From Patescibacteria group bacterium (GTDB taxonomy: Bacteria; Patescibacteriota; 4484-211), in contig JAHJGY010000018.1 in NCBI GenBank assembly GCA_018824115.1, positions 1 to 40,613 of the forward strand: 40,613 bases of DNA, given 5' to 3'. Shown here one piece after another: positions 28,928 through 37,548 of this stretch; position 1 is the stretch's first letter, and the number at the start of each line of letters is the position of its first letter. The position numbers were made by a program, and so were the translations under genes. A model generated the notes under the pieces. The model searched no databases and was not told the DNA's origin. It saw only the letters and a list, made by a program, of their open reading frames with translations.

Positions 28928-29683
28928 ATGTACCTTAAGTCACCAGATGGTCGCACGACTGTATTTTTTGACGTGTCCGGAAGTGTTACGGGTGCGTTTT
29001 ATGACGTGACCAAGTACGTAGCTACACCAATGGTAGTTCGGGTTGGTGACAAACTCAAAGTGCGGTCTCACTCGCATGCCTGTTTCCCCTACTTCGGTAC
29101 GCCTAAGCCGGGAGGGCCCTTTCAGAGCCTGGATCCGCACGGATTCCTGCGACAGCAAATCCTTGAGGCGCAACTGCTAGATCCTCAAACGGTGCAATTT
29201 GGCTTCCAGGGCGGCGAGTGGGGAAGTCCCCCACGGCCTTGGGATTACCAAGGGCTGCTAGCTATCCGTGCTCTGGATAGGGGTTTGTCATATTTTGTCA
29301 AGATTGAGAACTATGGCGCATTGGCAATGCCGTTCATGTTTGCCTGGCATTTGTACCTCTGCAGGCAAGGACTGGCGGTCATCGGGATCGATGATGAGCA
29401 GATTAGAGTCGAAGGGGCATACGCAAAGATGCACTCTGCGCCCAGGAGTGGGATTGTCACTGCCAATCTGCACGGCATCGGGACAGTGAACATGCTACTC
29501 TCTGGTGCTTTTGCGGATCCGACGTCACAAGTTATGGTCTGGACTGATTGGGCGCAGGCCCCTGGTGGTGCGGGCTATGTATGCTGTGAGTCTTTGACAA
29601 ATCACCCAGATGTTCCAGGTTTGCTGCCTCCAGGCGGCGAGATGTGGGCGCAATGCGTCCTACAGTTTGTCCCTTTGGAGTAG
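28928..29683 (+). CDS. aldose 1-epimerase-like (galactose mutarotase fold) protein
   Basis: LDPHGFLRQ, ALAMPFMFAWHLYLC, VMVWTDWAQ...GYVCCESLTNHPDVP; AGGAGGTGAAGG SD and TGCTATAAT extended -10 upstream. Confidence 0.65.
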   Translation: MYLKSPDGRTTVFFDVSGSVTGAFYDVTKYVATPMVVRVGDKLKVRSHSHACFPYFGTPKPGGPFQSLDPHGFLRQQILEAQLLDPQTVQFGFQGGEWGSPPRPWDYQGLLAIRALDRGLSYFVKIENYGALAMPFMFAWHLYLCRQGLAVIGIDDEQIRVEGAYAKMHSAPRSGIVTANLHGIGTVNMLLSGAFADPTSQVMVWTDWAQAPGGAGYVCCESLTNHPDVPGLLPPGGEMWAQCVLQFVPLE

Positions 29684-29702
29684 CAACCAAACAGAATCAG
29701 AT

Positions 29703-29744
29703 GGGGGAGTTGGCGGCATGCCTGCCAATTTAGTCAACTCCCCC
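29703..29744 (+). terminator. stem-loop terminator of 28928-29683
   Basis: GGGGGAGTTG / CAACTCCCCC, nested TTGGC/GCCAA, followed by GTCTCGATTTTT. Confidence 0.8.
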
Positions 29745-29854
29745 GTCTCGATTTTTCTACCTCGACCTTCTCGTTTCAATTTCAGGAGAACCATAGACCC
29801 GCTTTACTAATTTGGGGTTGCAAAATTATACGTTTCTAACTAGAATTGTTCAAC

Positions 29855-30325
29855 ATGGCCGATTGGTTGTTTTCGAACAGTTATCGTTTTTTAAAGATTT
29901 GCGTGTCAATTACAATTGCGGGTACTCTCATTTGGTGGGGTGTAGGACGTGCGGTCGATTATGATGTGCGGTTTGGAGAGATGGTAGCCAATCCCGGGGC
30001 TTATATTGGACAGAAGGTTTTTGTTTGCGGAAGGATTGTTGCTAAAGATAGCGAAAGAATAACATTAGTTGACCGCGGTGAGGAGATTCTTCTTTCTTTT
30101 ACTAATAAACCGGAGATGGCAGAGATGCCTCTTCAAGGAGTACTAACCGGGGAGGGAGTCTTTACAGCGAATGGCGTAATTGAGGTCACGGAATATCGGT
30201 ATCAGCAGTTTCGCGATATTAAAGTGTGGTTGTCATTGATTATTACACCCGTAATGCTTTTGGTGTTTTTATGGAAGTTTAGATGGGATTGGGGGAGAAA
30301 GGAGTTTGTTGGGAGAGATGCCTGA
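29855..30325 (+). CDS. membrane protein with possible OB-fold-like central domain
   Basis: two TM segments flanking ANPGAYIGQKVFVCGRIVAKDSERITLVDRGEEI. Confidence 0.6.
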   Translation: MADWLFSNSYRFLKICVSITIAGTLIWWGVGRAVDYDVRFGEMVANPGAYIGQKVFVCGRIVAKDSERITLVDRGEEILLSFTNKPEMAEMPLQGVLTGEGVFTANGVIEVTEYRYQQFRDIKVWLSLIITPVMLLVFLWKFRWDWGRKEFVGRDA

Positions 30326-30800
30326 TTTAACCATTCATCTATTAACAACTTATATTGCCAACCATAAACTAAAACTCAACCCCTACTTTATTCTTGTTGG
30401 GGGTATTTTCCCCGATTTACTGGGGAGGCCATTGATAATCCTTTTGCCTCAGAACTATCTGTTCAGCTGGGTTTCGGTTTTACTGCACACGCCTGTACCG
30501 GTATTTTTACTTGCCTATGTTGCCAGCCTTTTGTTTACGGAGTTTAACCGGAAAGAGGTTTTCGCCGCCTTGTCAGTTGGCGCGCTGGGACATATGTTAT
30601 TAGATATGACCCAGAAACACTATGGAGATGCTTATTATTGGTTATTCCCCTTTTCTTTTAAAACTTTCGATATACCTCTGCTGTGGTCGGATGAGTATAT
30701 CTTAGCAATTCCAGTTTTTGCGGTGGCAGCTGGGTTAATCTGGGTTGCAAAAAAATACCGATACATGAAAACATTAAATCACGAGATCGTAAAAACATGA
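30318..30800 (+). CDS. YdjM-like membrane-bound metal-dependent hydrolase family
   Basis: MPDLTIHLL, GGIFPDLLGR, LLHTPVP, LGHMLLDMTQKHYGD histidine/aspartate pattern. Confidence 0.65.
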   Translation: MPDLTIHLLTTYIANHKLKLNPYFILVGGIFPDLLGRPLIILLPQNYLFSWVSVLLHTPVPVFLLAYVASLLFTEFNRKEVFAALSVGALGHMLLDMTQKHYGDAYYWLFPFSFKTFDIPLLWSDEYILAIPVFAVAAGLIWVAKKYRYMKTLNHEIVKT

Positions 30801-30842
30801 AAACATGAAAACAATTGTTCTTGTGTTATCATGATTTCATGT

Positions 30843-31769
30843 TCACTGCCACCACCCAGGATTGTTCTGAAACCATTGGATTGTTTTCTGTAGTGATTCA
30901 GTGAAGGTGGTCTTAGGTTCCCACTTAAGAACACTTTTTGCTTTAGCTGAATCGAGCGGAGGAGAGGAAAATACCTGCTTTTCTTCTGCAACAAATCTTA
31001 TTAGACTTTCCGGCCTATCTAAATTGTTGAGAATAAGCTTAGCAATATCCAGAATAGAGTGTTGGGCGCCCCAGCCGAGATTAAAAATCTCACCGTTTAT
31101 TGTTTTTAAGTGGATGATTTGATCGATAGCGGTGCATAAATCATCTATGTAGAGCCAATCTTGTGCCTTTTTCCCTTCTTGATAAATGGGCAGAGGATTA
31201 TTTTGCAGGGCACTAGTGATTAATAAAGAAATAAGGTGCTTTGGTTTTAGCCAGGGACCCAAAGTTTCTGCTGGACGGAGGATAATTACAGGTAGTTGAT
31301 GTGTGTGGTAGAAGGCCAGGGCTAGAGAATCAGCGGATATTTTGTGAGCACTCTCAAAATCGTGTGCCTGGATTGGGTTGGTTTCTAAAACAGCTTTCGG
31401 GGAGATGTTATCTGGATTGCCAGCGTACACTTTATTCGAGGAAATGTAGATAAACCGCTCCAGTTGATTTTCACGGGCAGTGTCTAGAAGAATGTATTGG
31501 CCGCAGATGTTACTTTCTACTTGTTTAATTCCTGATTCTGATGTGTCGTGAGCTAAGTTGATTAATGCTTGAATCTGGTGTTCTATAATGGTTTTACTGA
31601 CTAATTCCTGATTGCGGATGTCTCCTCTAATAAGGGTATATTGGACCTTGTTGTAATCCCAGCTTTCCTGATCTAAGTTGACGATCTTATAGTCGGGGTA
31701 TTTGTTGATCAAGTACTGGATCAGGTTGCGGCCTATGAATCCAGACCCGCCAGTTATTAATAGGTTCAT
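30843..31769 (-). CDS. NAD-dependent epimerase/dehydratase (extended SDR)
   Basis: MNLLITGGSGFIGRNLIQYL, YISSNKVYAG, KISADSLAL, ILRPAETLGP. Confidence 0.88.
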   Translation of the reverse strand: MNLLITGGSGFIGRNLIQYLINKYPDYKIVNLDQESWDYNKVQYTLIRGDIRNQELVSKTIIEHQIQALINLAHDTSESGIKQVESNICGQYILLDTARENQLERFIYISSNKVYAGNPDNISPKAVLETNPIQAHDFESAHKISADSLALAFYHTHQLPVIILRPAETLGPWLKPKHLISLLITSALQNNPLPIYQEGKKAQDWLYIDDLCTAIDQIIHLKTINGEIFNLGWGAQHSILDIAKLILNNLDRPESLIRFVAEEKQVFSSPPLDSAKAKSVLKWEPKTTFTESLQKTIQWFQNNPGWWQ

Positions 31770-32395
31770 GGTAAAACGTTATTTTGTAACGGATATAGCT
31801 CCAATCCCTGCATTTCGTAGGTGCCGAGAACGGTCGATGGGTTGGTTGCCTTATAAGATAAACTGTTGTTATTAGAAGCTGGTCCAAAGATGACAGTGGA
31901 GATTTCATTTGTCCAGAATTCCCCTAGATTTTCGCTCCTGGTTTTTAAGAATTCTTTTAATTGATCTCTATTTGCAGAATGTCTTTCCAGAAGATCACTA
32001 AGCTTTGTGCTCCCGACGGTTACGTTTTGGGTTATTTGTTCTAACTCACTGAAATGCTCTTGGTAGCGTTTTATAACAGTAAATAGTTCTTCACCTGGGG
32101 TGAGTTGGTTTTCTTGGGATATTTCGTGGTAGATTTCTTGGAGCCGTGCATTGCAAAAAGTTAACAGTAATTGAGCGCGGATTTCAGAGTTAGGGGTGGA
32201 AAGGAAGAGCTGAACATTTTCCCAGAGTGTCTTTAAATAATAGAGAGGTGAAGAGGGGACAACGGTTATTTCTAATCCGGCACTGGAGAAGTAGTCGCTA
32301 ATTACACTTGCCTGCGCACTTGCTGGTAAATACACCAAGGTGACGATAATCACAAGGCAGCAGACTAAATGAAAGTGTTTGTTGCGGGATAACAT
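31766..32395 (-). CDS. DUF5667-like secreted/membrane protein
   Basis: signal/TM N-terminus, PSSPLYYLKTLWENVQLFLSTPNSEIRAQLLLTFCNARLQEI. Confidence 0.6.
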   Translation of the reverse strand: MLSRNKHFHLVCCLVIIVTLVYLPASAQASVISDYFSSAGLEITVVPSSPLYYLKTLWENVQLFLSTPNSEIRAQLLLTFCNARLQEIYHEISQENQLTPGEELFTVIKRYQEHFSELEQITQNVTVGSTKLSDLLERHSANRDQLKEFLKTRSENLGEFWTNEISTVIFGPASNNNSLSYKATNPSTVLGTYEMQGLELYPLQNNVLP

Positions 32396-32440
32396 ATGCT
32401 GTAAGTGGCGACTTAATTTTAATCTAGAGACAGGGTAGAG

Positions 32441-32782
32441 TCAAACCGGTTTTGTTATATTTGCTTCTTTCCCGTATTCGGGTGCAGCAAATTTCCCAAT
32501 TGGTTGATCGTTGATAGGTATGTTTAGAGCGAAGGCGAAAGAATTTGCAACCGCGACTCCGATTCTTAAACCAGTAAATGATCCAGGGCCTAAGTTTACA
32601 CTGATGGCTTTTAGGTCAGATAGAGGGATCCCGGTTTTTTTAAGTAATTTATCGATTTTAGGCAGTAATTTTTGAGAAAGTTCTCTTTTAGCAGGAAAAA
32701 TATTTTCGGCCAGACATCGGTTATTTTCGAGTAAGGCGATTCGAGCTTTTTCGTAATTGGCGGTATCAATAAGTAGAGTCAT
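32441..32782 (-). CDS. tsaB: TsaB-like protein, short (113 aa, N-terminal domain only)
   Basis: MTLLIDTANYEKARIAL, ISVNLGPGSFTGLRIGVAVANSFAFALNIPI. Confidence 0.8.
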   Translation of the reverse strand: MTLLIDTANYEKARIALLENNRCLAENIFPAKRELSQKLLPKIDKLLKKTGIPLSDLKAISVNLGPGSFTGLRIGVAVANSFAFALNIPINDQPIGKFAAPEYGKEANITKPV

Positions 32783-32795
32783 TACTTCGAATTAA

Positions 32796-32866
32796 GAATT
32801 ATGAATCATGGTTTTAAAGTCTGGTTTCCTTATTTTCCATAATTCACTATTCGTAATTCATAATTC
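32796..32866. repeat. 11-bp inverted repeat between tsaE and tsaB
   Basis: GAATTATGAAT (32796-32806) / ATTCATAATTC (32856-32866). Confidence 0.6.
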
Positions 32867-33277
32867 CATTCCAGTAATTATTCTCTCGCTTTTCGACTTA
32901 TATTCGAACATTAGATAAATTGTCTCTTGGGGTAACAGGGCTTTCGCCTTCTCCGCCCACTCGATGATAACAATATTTTGAGGGTGGTACCAGATTTCTT
33001 CTAAACCGAGAGTTTTTAATTCTCCGGGGCGGTCAATACGGTATAGATCCACGTGGTAGAGACTAAATTTTGGGCTTTGATATTGGCGGATTAAAACAAA
33101 TGTTGGACTGATCACTCTTTCTTTAATTCCCAGCTCTTTAGCTAGTCCCTGGACAAAGGTGGTTTTACCACTGCCCAGTTCCCCAATTAAACCAATTATT
33201 TCCCCACCTTTAAGTTTTTTGGCAATGTTAGTGCCCAACTTGAATGTTTCCTGTGCGCTGTGACTCAAGTGTTTCAT
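32858..33277 (-). CDS. tsaE: tRNA t6A biosynthesis ATPase TsaE
   Basis: IIGLIGELGSGKTTFVQGLAKELG, ISPTFVLIRQY, LYHVDLYRI, IVIIEWAEKA. Confidence 0.93.
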   Translation of the reverse strand: MKHLSHSAQETFKLGTNIAKKLKGGEIIGLIGELGSGKTTFVQGLAKELGIKERVISPTFVLIRQYQSPKFSLYHVDLYRIDRPGELKTLGLEEIWYHPQNIVIIEWAEKAKALLPQETIYLMFEYKSKSERIITGMEL

Positions 33278-33568
33278 GAGTGACCTGGCTGAATAATACT
33301 TATTATATCAAGCCTGAATACAAGTGCCCCTGATTCTCCTGGGAGCCGCAAGCATGGTTCTCTTTGCGATCCAACGGTGAAGTGATCAATTCCCATGAGG
33401 CCGACTTTAATCACTGACAAGAGTACTGTCTTCTTTCCTGCAGATTTGCGAACTTTCTAGTAGTACTGAAAAAGGAAAGGGTGTTTTCTGTAAAATAACA
33501 GGCTCGTGTATCATACTTAACGGAGAGAGCCAGGTTAGCTGAAAAAAGGAGAGTGTAATAGGAGATTA

Positions 33569-34351
33569 TTAGCTTTTTGGGGTCTGCCGATGGAAGGTTT
33601 CTTTAACTGCGGTTAGTGTTGCGCTAAGGGTTTTGTAGGAGCCGTTGAAGAAAACGGCGGCACCGATAGTCATAATCATTAGCCCGGTTACTAGACCCGC
33701 AGACATTCCGGAATTGGTATCGGGTAATTCTTGGGCACCTAAAACCTCACCTTCATTTTCCGGAGTAGGAGTAGGCATTGGTTTATCGGTTGGTGTCGGG
33801 GTGATTTCCGGAGTTAATGTAGGAGTTGGTTCTATTGTTGGTGTAGGCGTAGGTGTAGGTTCAACTGTAGGAGTAGGGGTAGGTTCTGGCGTAGGCGTAG
33901 GTGTAGGTTCAACTGTAGGAGTAGGAGTAGGTTCTGGTGTGGGCGTTGGCGTAGGAGTTGGGGTAGGAGTCGGAGTAGGCTCCGGCGTGGGGGTAGGGGT
34001 AGGTGTAGGGGTCGGTGTTGGTTTACAGCAATAACTACCTCCAAAATTTATTGATTCACTACTGTATCCAACCAAGGTAACTTTAAAAATGTGGCTGGTA
34101 CAGATGTCGATTTCGTAGTTAAGCCAATTTATTTCTCGGATATCTTCAGGCCATACATTTTCAAACTTTTCAATCTCATTGCCATCAACGTAAAAGATAA
34201 GTGTGTAAAAAGTACCCGGTCCGGAAACTTTAGCGCCCCCTGTGTAACAGTCGGCCCAAATCTCCGGGTGACAAGCATAAGTAGGCTTGCTGCCAACAGA
34301 AAGGCAGAATATGATCGTAGTTATTAGAAAAGGAATCAGCTTTTTTTTCAT
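33569..34351 (-). CDS. secreted Pro-Thr-repeat surface protein with LPxT-like motif and C-terminal TM
   Basis: signal peptide, long (TPTP/EPTP) repeat, then [15 protein letters not shown] + TM segment. Confidence 0.8.
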   Translation of the reverse strand: MKKKLIPFLITTIIFCLSVGSKPTYACHPEIWADCYTGGAKVSGPGTFYTLIFYVDGNEIEKFENVWPEDIREINWLNYEIDICTSHIFKVTLVGYSSESINFGGSYCCKPTPTPTPTPTPTPEPTPTPTPTPTPTPTPEPTPTPTVEPTPTPTPEPTPTPTVEPTPTPTPTIEPTPTLTPEITPTPTDKPMPTPTPENEGEVLGAQELPDTNSGMSAGLVTGLMIMTIGAAVFFNGSYKTLSATLTAVKETFHRQTPKS

Positions 34352-34454
34352 TGTTATATAGCGATAAACTTTAGGGCAGCAACAGAACGGGATTAAACTT
34401 ATAGCGAGATTATATCACCGCTACCCCGATATGTCAATAGGAGATATACAGCGG

Positions 34455-35282
34455 CTATCTTGACATTGTTTTATCGGACACACAAGTTTTTTTCTCAAGT
34501 TTAATAAACACTGTTTTTACGACGTAGCGTTGTTTCGAGAGAGATCCGTCACAAGTGATGAGGGTTAGTTGGGGTTTGTCAGTGGGATAGAATACATTGA
34601 CTTCCTTGGGGTCAACTTGGGTCAGTTTCTCAGTTACCTGATATGTGAAGCGGAAGTTTTTAGTGAATAGGATGATCTCGTCACCGTAAGAGAGTTTTTT
34701 GATACTGGCAAATGCTTGCGGGCGATCATGCCCAAACAATCCGGTATTTCCGTATATGGCGTTAGGTAAACTTGTGCCTTGAGCATAATTCGCTACATAA
34801 TCATGAACTTCCCAAGTTCCGTCTTTTAGAGGTACCAACTTGATGTCTAAGTCTAAGTCTATTTTGGCTATAGTTAGTTTTTCTGGTTCTTCATTAGGCT
34901 CGGGATTATTAGTATCGCAAGGATAGGTGATGGTAGGTGTTGGTTGACCTGCGCTGGGGTTAATGGGTTCTTCTTCTCTGACTGTAGGCGCAGGAGTGCT
35001 CAGAATATCGATATTAAACCAGTCCCGAAGTGGAATTAAAGCAGAGGAAAAGTAGATTACTTGTACGGTTCCCAGGATGAAGAGGAAAATCCAGAGTGTT
35101 AATATGGTTAAGGATCTAAAATTGTCCCACGCAAAAGAGGTTCGGAAGGAATCAAATAGATTCCGCATTGCGGAAGGCAAGGTTGATACTAATCGATTGA
35201 AAGCGATCAGCTTGTTCGGTAATAACGAGCTAGTACTTTTTTCATTATTTGCTTTTATATTAGGGGTTAACAAGATATTCAT
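34455..35282 (-). CDS. sortase family transpeptidase
   Basis: TM, YGNTGLFGHDRP (His), LTLITCDG (TLxTC), SKQRYVV (Arg). Confidence 0.88.
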   Translation of the reverse strand: MNILLTPNIKANNEKSTSSLLPNKLIAFNRLVSTLPSAMRNLFDSFRTSFAWDNFRSLTILTLWIFLFILGTVQVIYFSSALIPLRDWFNIDILSTPAPTVREEEPINPSAGQPTPTITYPCDTNNPEPNEEPEKLTIAKIDLDLDIKLVPLKDGTWEVHDYVANYAQGTSLPNAIYGNTGLFGHDRPQAFASIKKLSYGDEIILFTKNFRFTYQVTEKLTQVDPKEVNVFYPTDKPQLTLITCDGSLSKQRYVVKTVFIKLEKKTCVSDKTMSR

Positions 35283-35377
35283 ACGTATATTATATCAGAC
35301 GCTAGGGGATATTTCAGCTCATGCTAATTGACGGTCGACAGAACTATGTGTAGACTGAAGTAACTGAGAATCGGGAT

Positions 35378-35755
35378 ATGACGAAAGAACAACAACTCCC
35401 AGCTTTAGAGGATGAATTTAGTCGTGAATTAACGAATTCCATGGTGGAGAAGTTTTTGCGGCGGGTGGTTGGTTGGGTAGGGTCGTGGTTTTTCCTTTTT
35501 CTTAATGTTATTTGGTTTTTTATTTGGATCATTTGTGGACGGTATTATGACTTATTAACTTTTTGGGTTTCTTTAGAAGCGATTATCTTAGCGATATTGA
35601 TTTTAATCAATGGGAATAGAGGTTTAGAGAGCGATCGTAACCGCGCGATTAAGGATTACAAGATTGATTTGAGTACGGCCAGGAAATTAAAAAATATTGA
35701 GAAAGAGATTAAGGAGTTGAGGAGTTATATTCAGAACCGCTTTCCCGTAACTTAG
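35378..35755 (+). CDS. DUF1003-like membrane protein
   Basis: GSWFFLFLNVIWFFIWI, FWVSLEAIILAILILINGNR, DRNRAIKDYKIDLSTARKLKNIEKEIKELR. Confidence 0.75.
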   Translation: MTKEQQLPALEDEFSRELTNSMVEKFLRRVVGWVGSWFFLFLNVIWFFIWIICGRYYDLLTFWVSLEAIILAILILINGNRGLESDRNRAIKDYKIDLSTARKLKNIEKEIKELRSYIQNRFPVT

Positions 35756-35914
35756 ATTTAGCGCAAGCAACTCATCGTTCGCTGGGCAAAAAATCACTCA
35801 TACCACAATTTTAAACACCCGAATATAAAGACAAAGCCTACCGTGATAGGAGAAACGATTTTACGAGCTGAGCGGGCAGTTATATTTTTGGTGATTATTA
35901 GATTCCAGCGAATC

Positions 35915-36115
35915 TTATTGGGCCAACATCTTCCTGCGATTGATTAGGTAACGCGAGAGGGTTGAAATAGCTATAACTATTGATATTGAGCTTATGACGA
36001 CAAACCCTGCAATAATAAGTTTGTTGGCGTGATTTAGAATTAAATAAGCAGAAGCACTGGTTGCTGGTAATACGGTTGCAGTTCCTAGAACTTCGCTTTT
36101 TCCATAATCTGGCAT
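35915..36115 (-). CDS. 66-aa small membrane protein with LPxT-like motif
   Basis: EVLGTATVLPATSA + TM + NRRK tail; GAGGAGGTGA SD upstream of ATG. Confidence 0.7.
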   Translation of the reverse strand: MPDYGKSEVLGTATVLPATSASAYLILNHANKLIIAGFVVISSISIVIAISTLSRYLINRRKMLAQ

Positions 36116-36215
36116 TATTGTTCACCTCCTCAATGAGCGCCAGAAAAACCTGTCAAGGTTTTCTGTTGCGCGAATTAGTCCGCCGCAGCTTGAAGAGCGG
36201 AGGCGGGCTCGATGA

Positions 36216-36233
36216 CCCCGATGTCCATCGGGG
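36216..36233. repeat. intergenic hairpin
   Basis: CCCCGATG-TC-CATCGGGG. Confidence 0.6.
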
Positions 36234-36315
36234 CAATTAGTCCGCCGATGGATGGGCTCAATAAGACATTTATTTTTACTTTAAGAGTATCTTCTCGGGG
36301 CAGTTGAGCAAAAGT

Positions 36316-37464
36316 CTATCTTGTACACCAAGTGTCTGTGTAACCTAGGCTCCCGAATAATTTAAGGCCTAGAGCGTTAATTATACCATAGCTTGGTAAG
36401 CGACGTGCAAGTTTTGGGGAGATAGTCCTGTAGAGATAGAAAAAATAGGAGCCGAGTAGGATAAGCGTAAGGATGTTGCTGTAGACGAATTTTGGAATAA
36501 GAGTGAAGTAGATGAACCAATCTTTTAGATCGGCCTGCTGGTAATGGATCATCGCTATAGTATTGTAGATTATAGATGTTATGAGTTGGATGCCCGTGAC
36601 AATGTAGATAGTGGCTACATATTGGGGAGGGCTGGGGTTGGCGCGCATAAAGAGGGAGAGTAAGATTAGGCCTAATGTGCCAATGAACAGCAGATGGCCA
36701 ATAACGTCCTGGATTACTGATGGGGGATAATGGAGGAAGTTTCTAAGTACAATTAACCCGTTGTAGGTCCAGCGGATTCGCTGTTTACGTAAGGAAGATA
36801 GATTATCCGGGACTTTGGTCCAGCTCGTTGCTCGAGGAATTATTCTTACCAGCCAGCCCAATTCCTTGATGCGGGCGGTTATCGCGTAATCCTCGATAAG
36901 AATACTCTCATTAAACCCTCCAGCCTGTTCTAGTGCTTGGTAACGGAATGCGGTAAGCATGCCTGGCATTACCATAGGTCCCTGGAAGACCTCATTATCG
37001 GCTAATTTTGTGATATTAAAGCCATGATATTCTAGGCTTTGTAATCTGGTTAGTAGATTTCTGTTTTTATTCCTAATTTTAACGAGAGAGCAAACAGCGC
37101 CGAGTTGGTTATTTCCGTAGAGAGCTTTAGTAAGGATGGTAATGGTGTCTTTCTCAATGAGGACGTCGTCGTCAAAGGTAAGTATAATGTCCGGACGAAT
37201 GTTTTTTTGCTTTACGAACTCGAGGCCAAAATTTAAAGCCCCTGACTTATGTCTATTTTGCGTGGTGTGAATTACCTCTAGTCCAGGGAGGTATCTGGTA
37301 AGATTCATAATTTCAGTAAGTACGCGTTGGTGTTTTGCCGGAGTACAGTCGTCGACAACAATGATTTGAACCTCTGGATTCCAGAGATTCAGTGCACCCA
37401 CTAATTTGAGTGTTGTTGAAGAGGGTTTGTAAGTTGGGATAATGGCAACGACTTTCGTTTGCAT
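36316..37464 (-). CDS. membrane-associated glycosyltransferase family 2
   Basis: VAIIPTYKPSSTTLKLVGAL, LTFDDDVLIEKDTI, ILIEDYAITARIKELGW, RKQRIRWTYNGL, C-terminal TMs. Confidence 0.88.
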   Translation of the reverse strand: MQTKVVAIIPTYKPSSTTLKLVGALNLWNPEVQIIVVDDCTPAKHQRVLTEIMNLTRYLPGLEVIHTTQNRHKSGALNFGLEFVKQKNIRPDIILTFDDDVLIEKDTITILTKALYGNNQLGAVCSLVKIRNKNRNLLTRLQSLEYHGFNITKLADNEVFQGPMVMPGMLTAFRYQALEQAGGFNESILIEDYAITARIKELGWLVRIIPRATSWTKVPDNLSSLRKQRIRWTYNGLIVLRNFLHYPPSVIQDVIGHLLFIGTLGLILLSLFMRANPSPPQYVATIYIVTGIQLITSIIYNTIAMIHYQQADLKDWFIYFTLIPKFVYSNILTLILLGSYFFYLYRTISPKLARRLPSYGIINALGLKLFGSLGYTDTWCTR

Positions 37465-37548
37465 GGGCAGCTTGCATTATACCACACGCTAGAGGATACT
37501 TGACGTGGAGCGTGAGAGCAAACAAAGCAGGTTTATAGGATTAATGTA

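Noticed and set aside
29268-29493. Overlapping ORFs within 28928-29683
   Set aside because: Alternative frames of the epimerase-like gene, no start signals.
33520-33550. TCAGCTAACCT string reminiscent of the 3' end of the ydaO (c-di-AMP) riboswitch
   Set aside because: Neighbouring sequence does not match the rest of that consensus; single short coincidence.
33784-34025. Periodic repeats that could resemble a CRISPR array
   Set aside because: In-frame low-complexity coding repeat, no spacer structure.
33645-34034. 129-aa plus-strand ORF rich in Gly-Val repeats
   Set aside because: Antisense shadow of the Thr-Pro repeat in 33569-34351.
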